Positions 26,112-35,372 are shown, counted from the stretch's first letter. The stretch: DNA of 64,000 bases from DASPSM01 sp036008465 (GCA_036008465.1 DASYNP010000175.1:30130-94129); one strand, 5' to 3'. Numbers and translations are program-made. Notes: generated by a model not told the origin, from the letters alone.

Positions 26112-26807
26112 ATGCCCAAGCATTCACTCGCAGACCGACTCACCGCGGGCGCCTTGTGTGCCTTGTTGATTTTCACTTCGAGCAACTCTCGCGTCACGGC
26201 CTCACAAGAAGGGAAGGACGAACATCCCTGCAATTACCCGCCGAAATCGGCCGCCGACAAGGACGGTTGGATATCGCTCTTTAACGGGAAGGATCTGACT
26301 GGGTGGAAGCTGGGAGACGCTGATCAAAGCAAGATTCATGTCGAGGACGGCAAGATCGTATGTGCCGGTCCCCACTCGCACGCCTTCACCGATTGGCAGT
26401 TCAAGAACTTCATCTTTGAGGCCGAGGTGATGACGCACCCGCACGCCAACTCGGGAATTTATTTTCACACGCATTTTCAGGCGAAGGGCTTTCCCAATAC
26501 GGGCTACGAATCGCAGGTTAACGTGTCGCATCGCGACCCAGTCAAGACCGGCAGCCTGTACGAAGTCGTGAAGCTCTACAAAACTCCCGCCAAGGACGAC
26601 GAATGGTACAAGCAGACGATCATCGTGCAGGGGAAGCACATCATCGTGAAAGTCAACGACGAAGTGGTCGTCGATTACACCGAGAAGCCCGAAGACGCTG
26701 CCAAGCGCCGGCAAAAGCTGAGCTGCGGCAGCTTCGCATTGCAGGCGCATGATCCGCGAAGCGTCACGTGGTACCGCAATATCCGCGTGAAGCCGCTCGC
26801 CGATTGA
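26112..26807 (+). CDS. Secreted DUF1080 protein, second copy
   Basis: A 231-residue protein with signal peptide (LTAGALCALLIFTSSNSRVTA). DKDGWISLFNGKDLTGWKLG, FTDWQFKNFIFEAEVMT, NSGIYFHTHFQ, GYESQVNVSH, DEWYKQTIIVQGKHIIVKVNDEVVVDY and SFALQAHDPRSVTWYRNIRVKPL follow the DUF1080 order. It is diverged from the copy at 23832-24527 and probably has a different substrate. A 9-bp perfect hairpin (26832-26854) follows the stop. Confidence 0.88.
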   Translation: MPKHSLADRLTAGALCALLIFTSSNSRVTASQEGKDEHPCNYPPKSAADKDGWISLFNGKDLTGWKLGDADQSKIHVEDGKIVCAGPHSHAFTDWQFKNFIFEAEVMTHPHANSGIYFHTHFQAKGFPNTGYESQVNVSHRDPVKTGSLYEVVKLYKTPAKDDEWYKQTIIVQGKHIIVKVNDEVVVDYTEKPEDAAKRRQKLSCGSFALQAHDPRSVTWYRNIRVKPLAD

Positions 26808-26831
26808 GCGGCACCGACATTTGCACCCTTC

Positions 26832-26854
26832 CACGCCGGCAAGTCGCCGGCGTG
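26832..26854. repeat. Palindrome CACGCCGGC-loop-GCCGGCGTG
   Basis: A perfect 9-bp stem (26832-26840 with 26846-26854) with loop AAGTC, 25 bases after the DUF1080 stop. No U-tract follows directly, so it is either a weak terminator or one of the GC palindromes dispersed in planctomycete genomes. Confidence 0.6.
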
Positions 26855-26967
26855 TATGCTTTAAGCGTCCGTCGTTTTTACGCGAAGACGAGTTTCCGTG
26901 AATAGAATTGCTGAAATGGCTTTGAGTTTGCGACTCGCAACCGCGCGAGCCCGGTAGGGCCTCTCTC

Positions 26968-28167
26968 ATGAGCAGCAAATCCGTAGTTCTCACCGATCTG
27001 GCCGAAAACATCTGGCTCGAGGCATTCGAGCTGCGCGAATCGGCCGATTTGGGTTTGGCCGGCAGTTCCAATTGGTCGATTCTCAAACGGACACTGCGGG
27101 GTGGGGTTTCCGGCGGCGTCGACGTGGTCGAGCTCAACAACGGCAAACTCTCCGTTTCGATTCTGCCGACGCGCGGCATGGGCCTTTGGCGGGGCCGATA
27201 CGAGAACCTAGAGATCGGCTGGAATTCGCCCGTTAAGCGGCCGGTGAATCCCGCTTTTATCGACCTGTCGGACCGGAACGGACTGGGCTGGCTCGCCGGG
27301 TTCAACGAGTTGCTTTGCCGCTGCGGGCTGTCGTCGAATGGCCCGCCGGGCGTCGACGCAATCGTGGACGCTACGGGCCAACGCAGCGAAACTCCTCTCA
27401 CCTTGCACGGCAAAATCGCCAATTTGCCGGCACACCGCGTCGAAGTTCGGGCCGACTCGGCCGGCGATGGTCTGTTGGTCGTTCGGGGGGAAGTCGACGA
27501 ATCCTCGATGTTCGGGCCGTCACTCCGGCTCTCAACGAGTTATGAGACAGTCCCCGGCTCGAATCGCCTGACGATCCGCGATGAAGTTCGCAACCTGTCG
27601 GCTCGCTCACTGGAAATCCAGTTGCTCTATCATACGAACGTCGGCCGACCATTCCTGGACGCGGGAGCCAAATTGGTTTTGCCCGTGCGGCAAGCCGTCC
27701 CCCGCGATCCGCGCGCCGCCGAAGATGTCTCCACGTGGCAAACCTATCGTGGACCCACATCCGGCTATACGGAGCAGTGCTACTACGCCGAACTGATCGG
27801 CGATGATCGCGAGCAGACGGTCGTGCTGTTGCGCAATGCGGCCGGAGATCGCGGGATAAGCGTGGAGTATGGCATCCGTGCACTCCCGTGCTTTACTGTC
27901 TGGAAGTGCACGCAGGCTGAAGCCGACGGGTATGTGACCGGGCTCGAGCCGGCGACGAATTTCCCAAATTTCAAGGCCTTCGAGCGCCGCCACGGCCGGG
28001 TTGTGACTCTCGCTCCGCAACAGTGCTATGCCACGCAACTCACGTTAATGGTCCACGCATCGTCCGCGGAGATCGCGGCCGTCGAAAAGCGAATCAGTGA
28101 ATTGCAGAACCGCGCCCACCCCATCGTGCACGAGCGGCCACTGCCGGCGTTTTCTCCGGCGTCATAA
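26968..28167 (+). CDS. DUF4432 family protein (galactose mutarotase-like fold)
   Basis: A 399-residue cytoplasmic protein. VVELNNGKLSVSILPTRGMGLW, IGWNSPVKRPVNPAFIDL, GLGWLAGFNELLCRCGLSSNG, the TPLTLHGKIANLPAH motif, LLYHTNVGRPFL and FTVWKCTQAEADGYVTGLEPATNFPNFKAFERRHGRVV are the DUF4432 blocks, related to aldose 1-epimerases. Some homologs are annotated as aldose epimerases, but the substrate is unknown. Its position after two DUF1080 genes and a propeller suggests sugar metabolism. Confidence 0.85.
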   Translation: MSSKSVVLTDLAENIWLEAFELRESADLGLAGSSNWSILKRTLRGGVSGGVDVVELNNGKLSVSILPTRGMGLWRGRYENLEIGWNSPVKRPVNPAFIDLSDRNGLGWLAGFNELLCRCGLSSNGPPGVDAIVDATGQRSETPLTLHGKIANLPAHRVEVRADSAGDGLLVVRGEVDESSMFGPSLRLSTSYETVPGSNRLTIRDEVRNLSARSLEIQLLYHTNVGRPFLDAGAKLVLPVRQAVPRDPRAAEDVSTWQTYRGPTSGYTEQCYYAELIGDDREQTVVLLRNAAGDRGISVEYGIRALPCFTVWKCTQAEADGYVTGLEPATNFPNFKAFERRHGRVVTLAPQQCYATQLTLMVHASSAEIAAVEKRISELQNRAHPIVHERPLPAFSPAS

Positions 28168-28210
28168 GGGTGGCGGCGATCGAATTGACTCGAGGCGAAA
28201 AGAAGATCGC

Positions 28211-28238
28211 TTGACATCACAGACAAAATGTCTATTTT
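28211..28238 (+). promoter_or_regulatory. Promoter of the blaI-M56 operon
   Basis: Perfect TTGACA (28211-28216), a 16-base spacer, then TATTTT (28233-28238). The -10 box lies inside the operator palindrome, so bound repressor would block RNA polymerase directly. Confidence 0.7.
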
Positions 28239-28255
28239 AGATAGACATCTTGTCT
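28221..28255. promoter_or_regulatory. BlaI-type operator palindrome
   Basis: The half-sites AGACAAAATGTCTAT (28221-28235) and ATAGACATCTTGTCT (28241-28255) are inverted repeats matching at 14 of 15 positions around a TTTAG centre. It sits between the promoter elements and the blaI start, about 50 bases upstream of ATG 28303, as expected for autoregulation by a winged-helix BlaI dimer. Confidence 0.8.
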
Positions 28256-28302
28256 GCGTGGTTGCAATTTACTCGGCAACGCCCCGAAAGGATCTGCGCC
28301 CC

Positions 28303-28686
28303 ATGGCGAAACCTGCTCCTCACGTGACGGAAGCCGAGTTCGCCGTCCTCGCCGCTCTGTGGGACGAAGGGGACCGAACTGCCCGGGAGCTGACAGAACG
28401 GCTCTACCCCACTTGCACCGCCGCCGATGTGGCCACCGTTCAAAAGCTCCTGCAGAGACTGGAGAATAAGGCTCTCGTGCTGCGCGACCGAGCCCAGCGC
28501 ATTCACCGCTTCACTGCGGCCGTCCCGCGGAAGCAGTTCGCAGGCGAGCAACTTTTGCAGTTAGCTGAAAAGCTCTCCGGAGGGTCGTTGACGCCGCTAC
28601 TCGTGCATCTCGTCGAAAACAATCGCCTGAGCCGTCGCGAACTCGACGAGATGCGTGCCCTCCTTGAATCCCGAAAGCGACGCTGA
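28303..28686 (+). CDS. BlaI/MecI/CopY family transcriptional repressor
   Basis: A 127-residue winged-helix repressor. HVTEAEFAVLAALWDEGDRTARELTERL, AADVATVQKLLQRLENKALVLRDRAQRIHRFTAAV and the C-terminal dimerisation segment LAEKLSGGSLTPLLVHLVENNRLSRRELDEMRALLES match BlaI. ATG 28303 is used because the longer frame to 28228 begins inside the operator. AAAGGA lies 11 bases upstream. By family precedent it binds the upstream palindrome and is cleaved after activation of the M56 protease encoded next. Confidence 0.92.
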   Translation: MAKPAPHVTEAEFAVLAALWDEGDRTARELTERLYPTCTAADVATVQKLLQRLENKALVLRDRAQRIHRFTAAVPRKQFAGEQLLQLAEKLSGGSLTPLLVHLVENNRLSRRELDEMRALLESRKRR

Positions 28687-28703
28687 GCGAAGGCGAGGTC
28701 GAG

Positions 28704-31700
28704 ATGGAAGCGCTTTTGCACTTGGGACTCGCAAACGCAGCGGCGGCGGCCCTGTTGGCGATTTTCGTAGCCATTGTGACGCGGTTTTGGCGGAATCCCT
28801 ATCTCGCGCACGTGCTTTGGGCGATCGTCCTCCTGAGGCTGGTTGCCCCGCCTATGCTCCAAATCTCCTTCCGCACACCGGAGTGGTTCGCCCGACAGCC
28901 GGCTGCAGTTCAGCCACCGACGTTGTCCGCGGTCGTGAAACTCGACCCACCGGAGTCGAGCCCAGCCAAGCACGCCGATTCGGCCGCAGCGTCCCGTCCG
29001 GCCGACGTCCCAGATGCCGATTTGAGCGGCGATTTGCACGATCCGCCGGCACCTTTGGCCGTCCCGCTCGGTCGCGTTGACCCGACGACCGAAGCCTCAA
29101 CGCCTCCGGTCCCGCTGCCATCGTTCGCGAGGCCCCTGCAGTTTTTCGATGTGTTGGCCGGCGTCTGGATCGCGGGAACGGTTTTCTACGTTGCTATCAC
29201 CGTGGTGCGTGTGCGGCGTTTTTCCCGCGCGCTCCGACGATCCCAATGCCCAGCCGCGGGCTGGCTCCAAGACGAGATCGGCGACATCGCGAAGTCGATT
29301 GGGCTGCGGCGGGCTCCACGGCTGACGGTTGTCGATGGAGCCTTGCCGCCGATGGTCTGGTCCGGTTGGCGGCCGATGCTCTTAGTGCCGCAAAAAATCG
29401 TCGACTCGATCGATCCGTCGCAGCGGCGGCTGCTCTTGCTCCACGAGCTGCTGCACATTCGCCGGGGCGACCACCTGGTCCGCTGGTTCGCCGTCGCGGT
29501 GCTGGCCCTTTATTGGTGGAACCCGTTCGCGTGGTGGGCCGTTCGCCGACTGCAAAATGCAGAAGAGGAGTGCTGTGACGCCGCCGTGCTCTCTTTCCAT
29601 CCGCACGATTCCGAAATCTACGGTGAAGCCCTGCTGGCCGTCTCTGAATTCGTCTCGTGTGGCTCGCTCCCGGCGACTGCTGTCTCAATCGGCGTCGAGC
29701 GGAAAAATCACCTCAAGCGGAGAATGACCATGATTCTCAGCGGATCCCGTTGGCGGAAATTAACGCGCGCACCTTTGGCGTCCGTGATCGTGTGCGCATT
29801 GATTGTCGTTGGAGTCTCATTGAGGATCGCGGCGGCCCAAGTCGAGCCTGCGGCTGACGCCAAATCGACACCGGTAGTCGAGCCCCCCAAGCCCCAAACC
29901 TCGCCTGAGAAATCGCGCGCGACGGTTGCGACCCCTCGCGTAGCTCCCGACCAATCGGCGCGGCCGACTGCGAATCGGCATGGGGAGACGGATCGGCTAC
30001 CAGAACTCCTCGCAGCCAGCCCGCTGAAAGCTGCGCCGGAAGACGACGACGTGCGCAAGCTGCTCAAGGAGCGCTACAACGTGGCTTTGTTGTCCCTACA
30101 CAGTACGTTCGGCGCCGCTCTGACCGATTCCTTGCCCCGAAACACCGCCATGCTCGGGATCGCCGCCCGTACACTTCTCGAGGCAGAGCTCGCTCTGGCC
30201 GCACCGACTGACACGCTTGCCGTTTACGAGCGCTATCTGGAGCTGACAAATTACTTGGATCGCCGGGCCGAGGGTCTGTTGAAAGCCAAGGTCATTGGTC
30301 AGGCCGAGTACGAGGCGGCGCGCGAGCGGCGAATGGACGCCGAGAAGAAGTTGCGCGGCGAGCTAGCCTCCAGGCAGCACGCGGGCCAAGAGGCGACAAA
30401 GACCGGCAGCCCTTGGACCCCGCCGCCCTCGTCAGGAAATCCCGCGGCCTCACCGGCCAAAACGCTCCCAGCCTGGATGACCGCCCCACCGGTGGGGGGT
30501 TCCGGCGATGACGAATTGCAGAAGCTGCTTAATGAGCGCTACAACTCGGCCCTCAAGTCGCTGCAGGCTCACGTCGCGAGAATCGAAATCGATCCCAACA
30601 TCTCCATCATGCCGGTCGTCGCCGCGGCACGCACGCTGCTGGACGCGGAGCTCGCGATCACACCGGCCGCCGACACCTTCAGCGTCTACCCGCGTTATGC
30701 GGAGTTCCTGCGGTATTTTGACGACCGTATCGGCAAACGTTGGGCAGCCAAAACTATCGGAGCCGACGAGTTCAACGCCGTGCACGAGGCTCGACTGGAC
30801 GCAGAGATCAAGCTGCGATCGCACCGCGTTTTCAGAGCCCCCCCTGCGTGGGTGACCGCTAAAGCGCTGGAGTCGGCTCCCGGCGATGACGAACTGCGGA
30901 AGCTACTAAAGGAGCGATACAACTCGGCCCTCAAGACTCTGCACGCTCTCCTCGCGCAGATCGAAACCGATTCCAACGTCCGCATCACATCGGTGTTAGC
31001 GGCGGCACGTACGTTGCGGGACGACGAGTGGGCGATCGCAACGACACGTGCTGAGGCCTTCGGTGTCCGCCAGCGCTACGTGGAGTTCCTGAGTCATTTA
31101 AGCGGCCTCATCTCCAGACCGAGAGCGAACGCCATCGGAGCCGACGAGATCAACGCCTTGGTGGACGCGCAGAAGGAGGCCGAGCCGATGCGGCGAAATT
31201 TTTCTGCGCAGACGTCGCCGGCACGATCGACTCCTTCCGCAACTGAGAGGACAGAGTCGCTTCCAGCAACGCAGGCCGCAGCAATCGCACCTGAACCGCT
31301 ACCGGAATTGCTGAAGGCGAAACTCGTCGAGCCGGCGCCCGGCGATCATCCGCTGCAAAAGCTGTTCAAAGATCGTTACAACGCTGCCTTGGAGTACCTG
31401 CGGCAGAGCTATCAACGGTTTCAAATCCCGCCCGAGACCGTTTCCCTGCGTCATGGCGAACAATTGGCTTTTCACGCCTCAGCGGCTTCGAACGTTTATG
31501 ACGCAGCTCGCCGGTTGGTCGATGCTGAGTTGGCGCTCGGCGCGGAGCCAGCGGCCGAGATTGGCGTGCGAGAACAATATGTCGAGTTCACGCGCATCCT
31601 CGAGGCCCGCATCAAGCAGCAGGCCGCCAACGGCCAAATTCCCCATGAATTTGTCGACTCTGCGCATGAGGCGCGTCTGGATGCCGAGATCAAGCTAATG

Positions 31701-32108
31701 CAGGCTCGGTCTGCTGTTCCATCCCGTTCGCAAAATTCGGAAAGTTTTGAGACGCCGATTCGTCGCTTGGCGCTGCAATCGTTGGAAACGCGAGTGCGAA
31801 TTGCCGAAGCCGAGGTGGTCGGAGCCCGCGCCGCGGTGGGGCAGAGTGAAGCGGAATTGAAGCGGGCCTTGGTCAGCGTCAAGTACCGCCAATTGCAGTT
31901 CGACCGCCTTCAGACTCTACGGAAGCACAACGCCGTCAGCGAGGGCGGCATGGAGGACGCGACCCGCGCGCGCGACGAGGCGGCGGCAAGTGTTGACGCG
32001 GCCCGATCCTCCATCGAGGCGGCCAAAGCTCAAGTCAGCATCAAAGAAGCTCAGTTGCAGCAGGCGCGGATCGACCTCGATAGTGCGAAAGCGGTCGGGG
32101 CCAAGTAG
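28704..32108 (+). CDS. Giant BlaR1/M56-type membrane metalloprotease with four tandem repeats and a C-terminal coiled coil
   Basis: An 1134-residue protein. Membrane segments near 8-50 and 150-170 flank a Pro-rich loop. HELLH (247-251) is the M56 zinc motif, followed by RRGDHL, NPFAWWAVRRLQNAEEECCDAAVL and a last membrane segment near 353-375. Typical M56 sensors end with a penicillin-binding-like or short sensor domain. Here a long Pro-rich outer part carries four related repeats beginning near 447 (DDDVRKLLKERYN), 602 (DDELQKLLNERYN), 728 (DDELRKLLKERYN) and 881 (DHPLQKLFKDRYN). The end (about 1018-1131) is an Ala/Glu/Gln-rich coiled coil like HlyD/TolC-type hairpins. It starts 17 bases after blaI. 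Confidence 0.85.
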   Translation: MEALLHLGLANAAAAALLAIFVAIVTRFWRNPYLAHVLWAIVLLRLVAPPMLQISFRTPEWFARQPAAVQPPTLSAVVKLDPPESSPAKHADSAAASRPADVPDADLSGDLHDPPAPLAVPLGRVDPTTEASTPPVPLPSFARPLQFFDVLAGVWIAGTVFYVAITVVRVRRFSRALRRSQCPAAGWLQDEIGDIAKSIGLRRAPRLTVVDGALPPMVWSGWRPMLLVPQKIVDSIDPSQRRLLLLHELLHIRRGDHLVRWFAVAVLALYWWNPFAWWAVRRLQNAEEECCDAAVLSFHPHDSEIYGEALLAVSEFVSCGSLPATAVSIGVERKNHLKRRMTMILSGSRWRKLTRAPLASVIVCALIVVGVSLRIAAAQVEPAADAKSTPVVEPPKPQTSPEKSRATVATPRVAPDQSARPTANRHGETDRLPELLAASPLKAAPEDDDVRKLLKERYNVALLSLHSTFGAALTDSLPRNTAMLGIAARTLLEAELALAAPTDTLAVYERYLELTNYLDRRAEGLLKAKVIGQAEYEAARERRMDAEKKLRGELASRQHAGQEATKTGSPWTPPPSSGNPAASPAKTLPAWMTAPPVGGSGDDELQKLLNERYNSALKSLQAHVARIEIDPNISIMPVVAAARTLLDAELAITPAADTFSVYPRYAEFLRYFDDRIGKRWAAKTIGADEFNAVHEARLDAEIKLRSHRVFRAPPAWVTAKALESAPGDDELRKLLKERYNSALKTLHALLAQIETDSNVRITSVLAAARTLRDDEWAIATTRAEAFGVRQRYVEFLSHLSGLISRPRANAIGADEINALVDAQKEAEPMRRNFSAQTSPARSTPSATERTESLPATQAAAIAPEPLPELLKAKLVEPAPGDHPLQKLFKDRYNAALEYLRQSYQRFQIPPETVSLRHGEQLAFHASAASNVYDAARRLVDAELALGAEPAAEIGVREQYVEFTRILEARIKQQAANGQIPHEFVDSAHEARLDAEIKLMQARSAVPSRSQNSESFETPIRRLALQSLETRVRIAEAEVVGARAAVGQSEAELKRALVSVKYRQLQFDRLQTLRKHNAVSEGGMEDATRARDEAAASVDAARSSIEAAKAQVSIKEAQLQQARIDLDSAKAVGAK

Positions 32109-32195
32109 AATGCTGTCCATCTGCCGCTGGATCTGCAAAGCCAGACACGTATCGTCCGGCATTCGGGCGGCCGCGCAAAGCCGACCGCGATCGAA

Positions 32196-32801
32196 ATGCC
32201 CATCCTCAAAGGCGCGCTGCACACCCACACCACTTGTTCGGACGGCCAGCTTGAGCCGGACGAGTTGGTGCGGGTCTATCGGGACCTTGGCTTCCATTTC
32301 GTGGCCATCACCGATCATGACCACCTGGTCCGTCGCGATTATTGGGACCGCTTGCCGCTGGGGGACGCCGATTTCCTGGTCTTCAAGGGAATCGAGCTGA
32401 CCGTTTTCGAGCGGGGCTATGTTCACGTCGGGGAGATTCGGGGCGACACCGAGACCCTGAGGATCTTCAATCACCCCTCGATCTACAACATGACGGTCGA
32501 GAGAGTGCTCGACGTACTTGGCACGATCGCAAAGCGGCTGCCGATCGATTGCGTCGAAGTCACCCACCACGGCCGCTACACGCCGCAATTCGACGTTCCC
32601 GAAATCGCGTATCCCAAGATTGTTTCGGACGACGCCCATTCGCGCGAAATGTGCGGCCGGGCTTGGATCACTGTCGATTGCACGTTGGAGCGAGACGCGA
32701 TTCTGCGGGAAATTCGCGAAGGCCGTGGGACAAACTGGATCCAGGGAAAGGCATTGGATTCTCCTGTGTCGCAGCCGGGCAGGCCCGCAGAATCTGCGTA
32801 G
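32196..32801 (+). CDS. PHP-domain metal-dependent phosphoesterase
   Basis: A 201-residue protein. LKGALHTHTTCSDGQLEPDEL (metal-binding HxH), FVAITDHDH, KGIELTVFERGYVHVG, IFNHPSIYNM, VEVTHHG and IVSDDAHS carry the His/Asp/Glu ligands of the PHP trinuclear site in order. It could be a small phosphodiesterase or nucleotide 3',5'-bisphosphate phosphatase-like enzyme; the partner is unknown. ATG 32196 has only a weak ribosome site (GCGATCGAA). Confidence 0.82.
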   Translation: MPILKGALHTHTTCSDGQLEPDELVRVYRDLGFHFVAITDHDHLVRRDYWDRLPLGDADFLVFKGIELTVFERGYVHVGEIRGDTETLRIFNHPSIYNMTVERVLDVLGTIAKRLPIDCVEVTHHGRYTPQFDVPEIAYPKIVSDDAHSREMCGRAWITVDCTLERDAILREIREGRGTNWIQGKALDSPVSQPGRPAESA

Positions 32802-32925
32802 ACCAGCCGGCCGTTCAGTCACCGGTCCGAACGAAATCGCGTTCGATTGACTGGATCAGGCGTTCTATGTTCCACTGGACCGGCCACGTCGCCCCACTCA
32901 CGTTTGCACACAAGCTGAACACCGC

Positions 32926-34053
32926 ATGCCTCCACGCGTCGCGATCTGCGCCGTCGCGCAAACGAAATATGTCCGCGATCGCTGGCAGGACCGCGTGCAG
33001 GGGATGTGCTGGGAGGTGGTCCAACAGGTGGTCCGCGCGACGGGAATCGATCTGGCCGGAGACGACATTGGGGCGGTCGTCTCCAACTCGGACGACTTCT
33101 TCGACTGCCGCACGATCTCCGATAGCGCGATCACTGACGTGGTGGGCGCGCATTTCAAATGCGAGGAAAAAGTCGCCCAGGACGGCGCGCAGGCCGTCTA
33201 CTATGGCTATGCAAACGTCGCATCGGGATCGAGCGACGTGGTGCTGGTCGTAGGGCATTCCAAGGAAAGCCAGGTTGGCGACCGCAATCTGATTACGCAC
33301 GCGGCCTTTGACCCGTTCTATACGCGGCCGGTGGGACTCGATTATCTGGCGGCCGCGGCCCTGCAAGCGGAGGCTTTTCTACGGCGCTTCGGCATCACCG
33401 ACGCAGACCTGGCCCGCCTCGTTTCCCAGCAGCGTGGGAAGGCCGCACGCAATCCGCTCGCCAACGAACGAAATCCACTCTCGCCTGAAGCGGCCGCCGT
33501 CAGCCCGATGCTCGCCGATCCCTTGCGGGAGGCGTACGTCTACCCTTCTTCGGATGGGGCCGTGGCCATGATCCTGGCGAGCGAAGACCGCGCGCGACAG
33601 CTGACGGACAAGCCGGTTTGGATCACGGGACTGGGCTCATCGATCGACAGTTTTTTCCTGGGCGACCGAGATTTGTCCGAATCGGTTAGTCTGCGCCAAG
33701 CCGCCGAACGGGCCTATCGGATGGCGAACATTCCCGACGCGTCGGCCGCGTTCGATGTCTGCGAGTTGTCAGATCCGTATGCGCACCAGCTTCCGCTTTG
33801 GGCCTGGCAATTGGGCCTCACCGATGATCCCAAACGCTGGATCGCCGGGGACCTTTCGCGATTCAATCCCTCGGGTGGAAGCCTGTCGGGGACGCCGCAG
33901 GTCGTCAGCGGCCTGGCCCGCACCGCTGAGGCCGTCTTGCAATTGCGAAACGAGGCCGGCGACCGGCAGATTCCTTCCGCAAAACGAGCCCTGGCCCACG
34001 GCACGACGGGGCCGGCAGGGCAGCAGCACTGCGTTGTTGTGCTTGAAACCTAG
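32926..34053 (+). CDS. Thiolase-like protein lacking catalytic residues (SCP-x family), first copy
   Basis: A thiolase-fold protein of 375 residues. The N-terminal half ends with AQDGAQAVYYGYANVASGSSDVVLVVG, where the nucleophile position of the family C-A-S-G-x-Q-A motif is Ala84. Near the C-terminus NPSGGSLSGTPQVVSG replaces the usual G-H-P with G-T-P, and no C-x-G follows. It therefore cannot act as a classic Claisen thiolase. Related Cys-less thiolases act as retro-aldolases with DUF35 partners (Ltp2/ChsH2 in steroid degradation). It is followed after 13 bases by a second thiolase and then two DUF35 genes. Confidence 0.82.
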   Translation: MPPRVAICAVAQTKYVRDRWQDRVQGMCWEVVQQVVRATGIDLAGDDIGAVVSNSDDFFDCRTISDSAITDVVGAHFKCEEKVAQDGAQAVYYGYANVASGSSDVVLVVGHSKESQVGDRNLITHAAFDPFYTRPVGLDYLAAAALQAEAFLRRFGITDADLARLVSQQRGKAARNPLANERNPLSPEAAAVSPMLADPLREAYVYPSSDGAVAMILASEDRARQLTDKPVWITGLGSSIDSFFLGDRDLSESVSLRQAAERAYRMANIPDASAAFDVCELSDPYAHQLPLWAWQLGLTDDPKRWIAGDLSRFNPSGGSLSGTPQVVSGLARTAEAVLQLRNEAGDRQIPSAKRALAHGTTGPAGQQHCVVVLET

Positions 34054-34066
34054 GAGACTGGCTCAG

Positions 34067-35278
34067 ATGCCCCGCAAGACTCGTCCGGTGGCCATCGTCG
34101 GCGTCGGTCAGACGCGGCATTCGAGCCATCGCGAGGACGTGAATCAGCCGGAGTTGGTTCATGAAGCGGTGCGCCTCGCGATCGACGACGCTGGCCTCTC
34201 CCTGAGCGACATCGACGCCGTCGTGACGGGCAACATGGAAATGTTTGAGGGAACCCACCAACCCGACATGTGGCAGGTGCTGGGGAACGGAGCGTGGGGA
34301 AAGCCTTGTCTGCGTGTCTCGACAGGCGGCACGACGGGGTCCACCGTCTTTTGTGCGGCCGACCAGTTGGTTGCCTCCGGCCTGCACGATGTCGTGCTGG
34401 CGATTGGTTTCGAGAAGCAGCAAGAGGGGCACACCACCGGCGGGATCACCGCGATGGCTGATCCGCTGTGGGCACGGCACTTGCAAACCGGGGCCCTCAC
34501 GGGAATGGCGGCACTGGAGGTAATTGATGAGTTTGGGCTCGACCGAGCCCGTCGCGCGGCAATGCGCTATCGCGTGATTATGGATCAGCACGCTGCGAAG
34601 AATCCGAATGCGCACCGTCGTTTCAACCTGTCGTTCGACATGATCGACGACCTGATGCAAAAATCGCCGCCGCTCGTCGGCGAGCTGCGGCTGATTCACA
34701 TGTGCTCACAATCGGACGGAGCCGGCGCGATGATCTTTGCCGCCGGCGACCGTGTCGCCTCGCTCAATCGCCGACCACCCGTGTGGGTGCAGGATCACGT
34801 CACCGTGCATCGCGAGGAGACACTTGCGCTAGCCGGAGTTGCCACTTACGACGCGCAGGGCCGGCTCGAGACGACGACGCAACGCCGCGCCGCCGAGATC
34901 CTCTTAGCCCGCAACAACATCGACAAGCCGGTCGAGGAAATCGACGTCTTCGAGATGTACGATCCGAGCGCCTGGTGGGGTTTGAGTTGGATCCGCGACT
35001 TTTTGCTGCTGGAGGGCGACGAGCACCTGCAGATGGTCGAACGCGGCGATATCGGCATCGAGGGCCGCTTTCCGATCAACCCGTCGGGCGGCGTGACCGC
35101 CACAAACCCGATCGGGGCAACAGCCCTGCTGCGTCCGCTGGAGGCGGCCTTGCAGATTCGGGGAGACGCCGGGACGCACCAAGTTCCGCGCCCAATCCGC
35201 AAAGCGCTTGCTTCGGGTTTTGGGGGCACGTTGTGGACCGTGTTGATGCTTTTGTCGAAGGATCAGCCGAATAACTAG
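34067..35278 (+). CDS. Thiolase-like protein lacking catalytic Cys, second copy
   Basis: A 403-residue protein related to its upstream neighbour. KTRPVAIVGVGQTRHSS starts the first half. STGGTTGSTVFCAADQLVASG is the nucleophile loop, with Gly88 at the usual Cys position. Later DVFEMYDPSAWW replaces the SCP-x H-D-x-F region, and NPSGGVTATNPIGATAL has Asn in place of the G-H-P His. A non-thiolytic role on acyl-CoA (aldolase, or structural partner) is inferred. ATG 34067 has AGGAG 11 bases upstream; the frame open to 33755 overlaps the first copy and is a shadow there. Confidence 0.85.
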   Translation: MPRKTRPVAIVGVGQTRHSSHREDVNQPELVHEAVRLAIDDAGLSLSDIDAVVTGNMEMFEGTHQPDMWQVLGNGAWGKPCLRVSTGGTTGSTVFCAADQLVASGLHDVVLAIGFEKQQEGHTTGGITAMADPLWARHLQTGALTGMAALEVIDEFGLDRARRAAMRYRVIMDQHAAKNPNAHRRFNLSFDMIDDLMQKSPPLVGELRLIHMCSQSDGAGAMIFAAGDRVASLNRRPPVWVQDHVTVHREETLALAGVATYDAQGRLETTTQRRAAEILLARNNIDKPVEEIDVFEMYDPSAWWGLSWIRDFLLLEGDEHLQMVERGDIGIEGRFPINPSGGVTATNPIGATALLRPLEAALQIRGDAGTHQVPRPIRKALASGFGGTLWTVLMLLSKDQPNN

Positions 35279-35283
35279 CTCGA

Positions 35284-35341
35284 AGGGCGAGGCTCCAGCC
35301 GAGCCATCGAAGTGTAAGAGGCGCAGCAGGAGCTTCGCCCT
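35284..35341. repeat. Imperfect palindrome between the thiolase and DUF35 genes
   Basis: AGGGCGAGGCTCC (35284-35296) and GGAGCTTCGCCCT (35329-35341) pair with one mismatch, with an internal small hairpin GGCTC/GAGCC (35291-35305). It lies in the 94-base gap and looks like a dispersed GC repeat rather than a terminator (no U-tract). Confidence 0.5.
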
Positions 35342-35372
35342 CCCGAATGCACTCGACTGAGGACTGCTCACG

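Noticed and set aside
26202..27422. 406-residue minus-strand ORF opposite DUF1080 and DUF4432
   Set aside because: Crosses two well-supported genes and the palindrome between them; no domain recognised.
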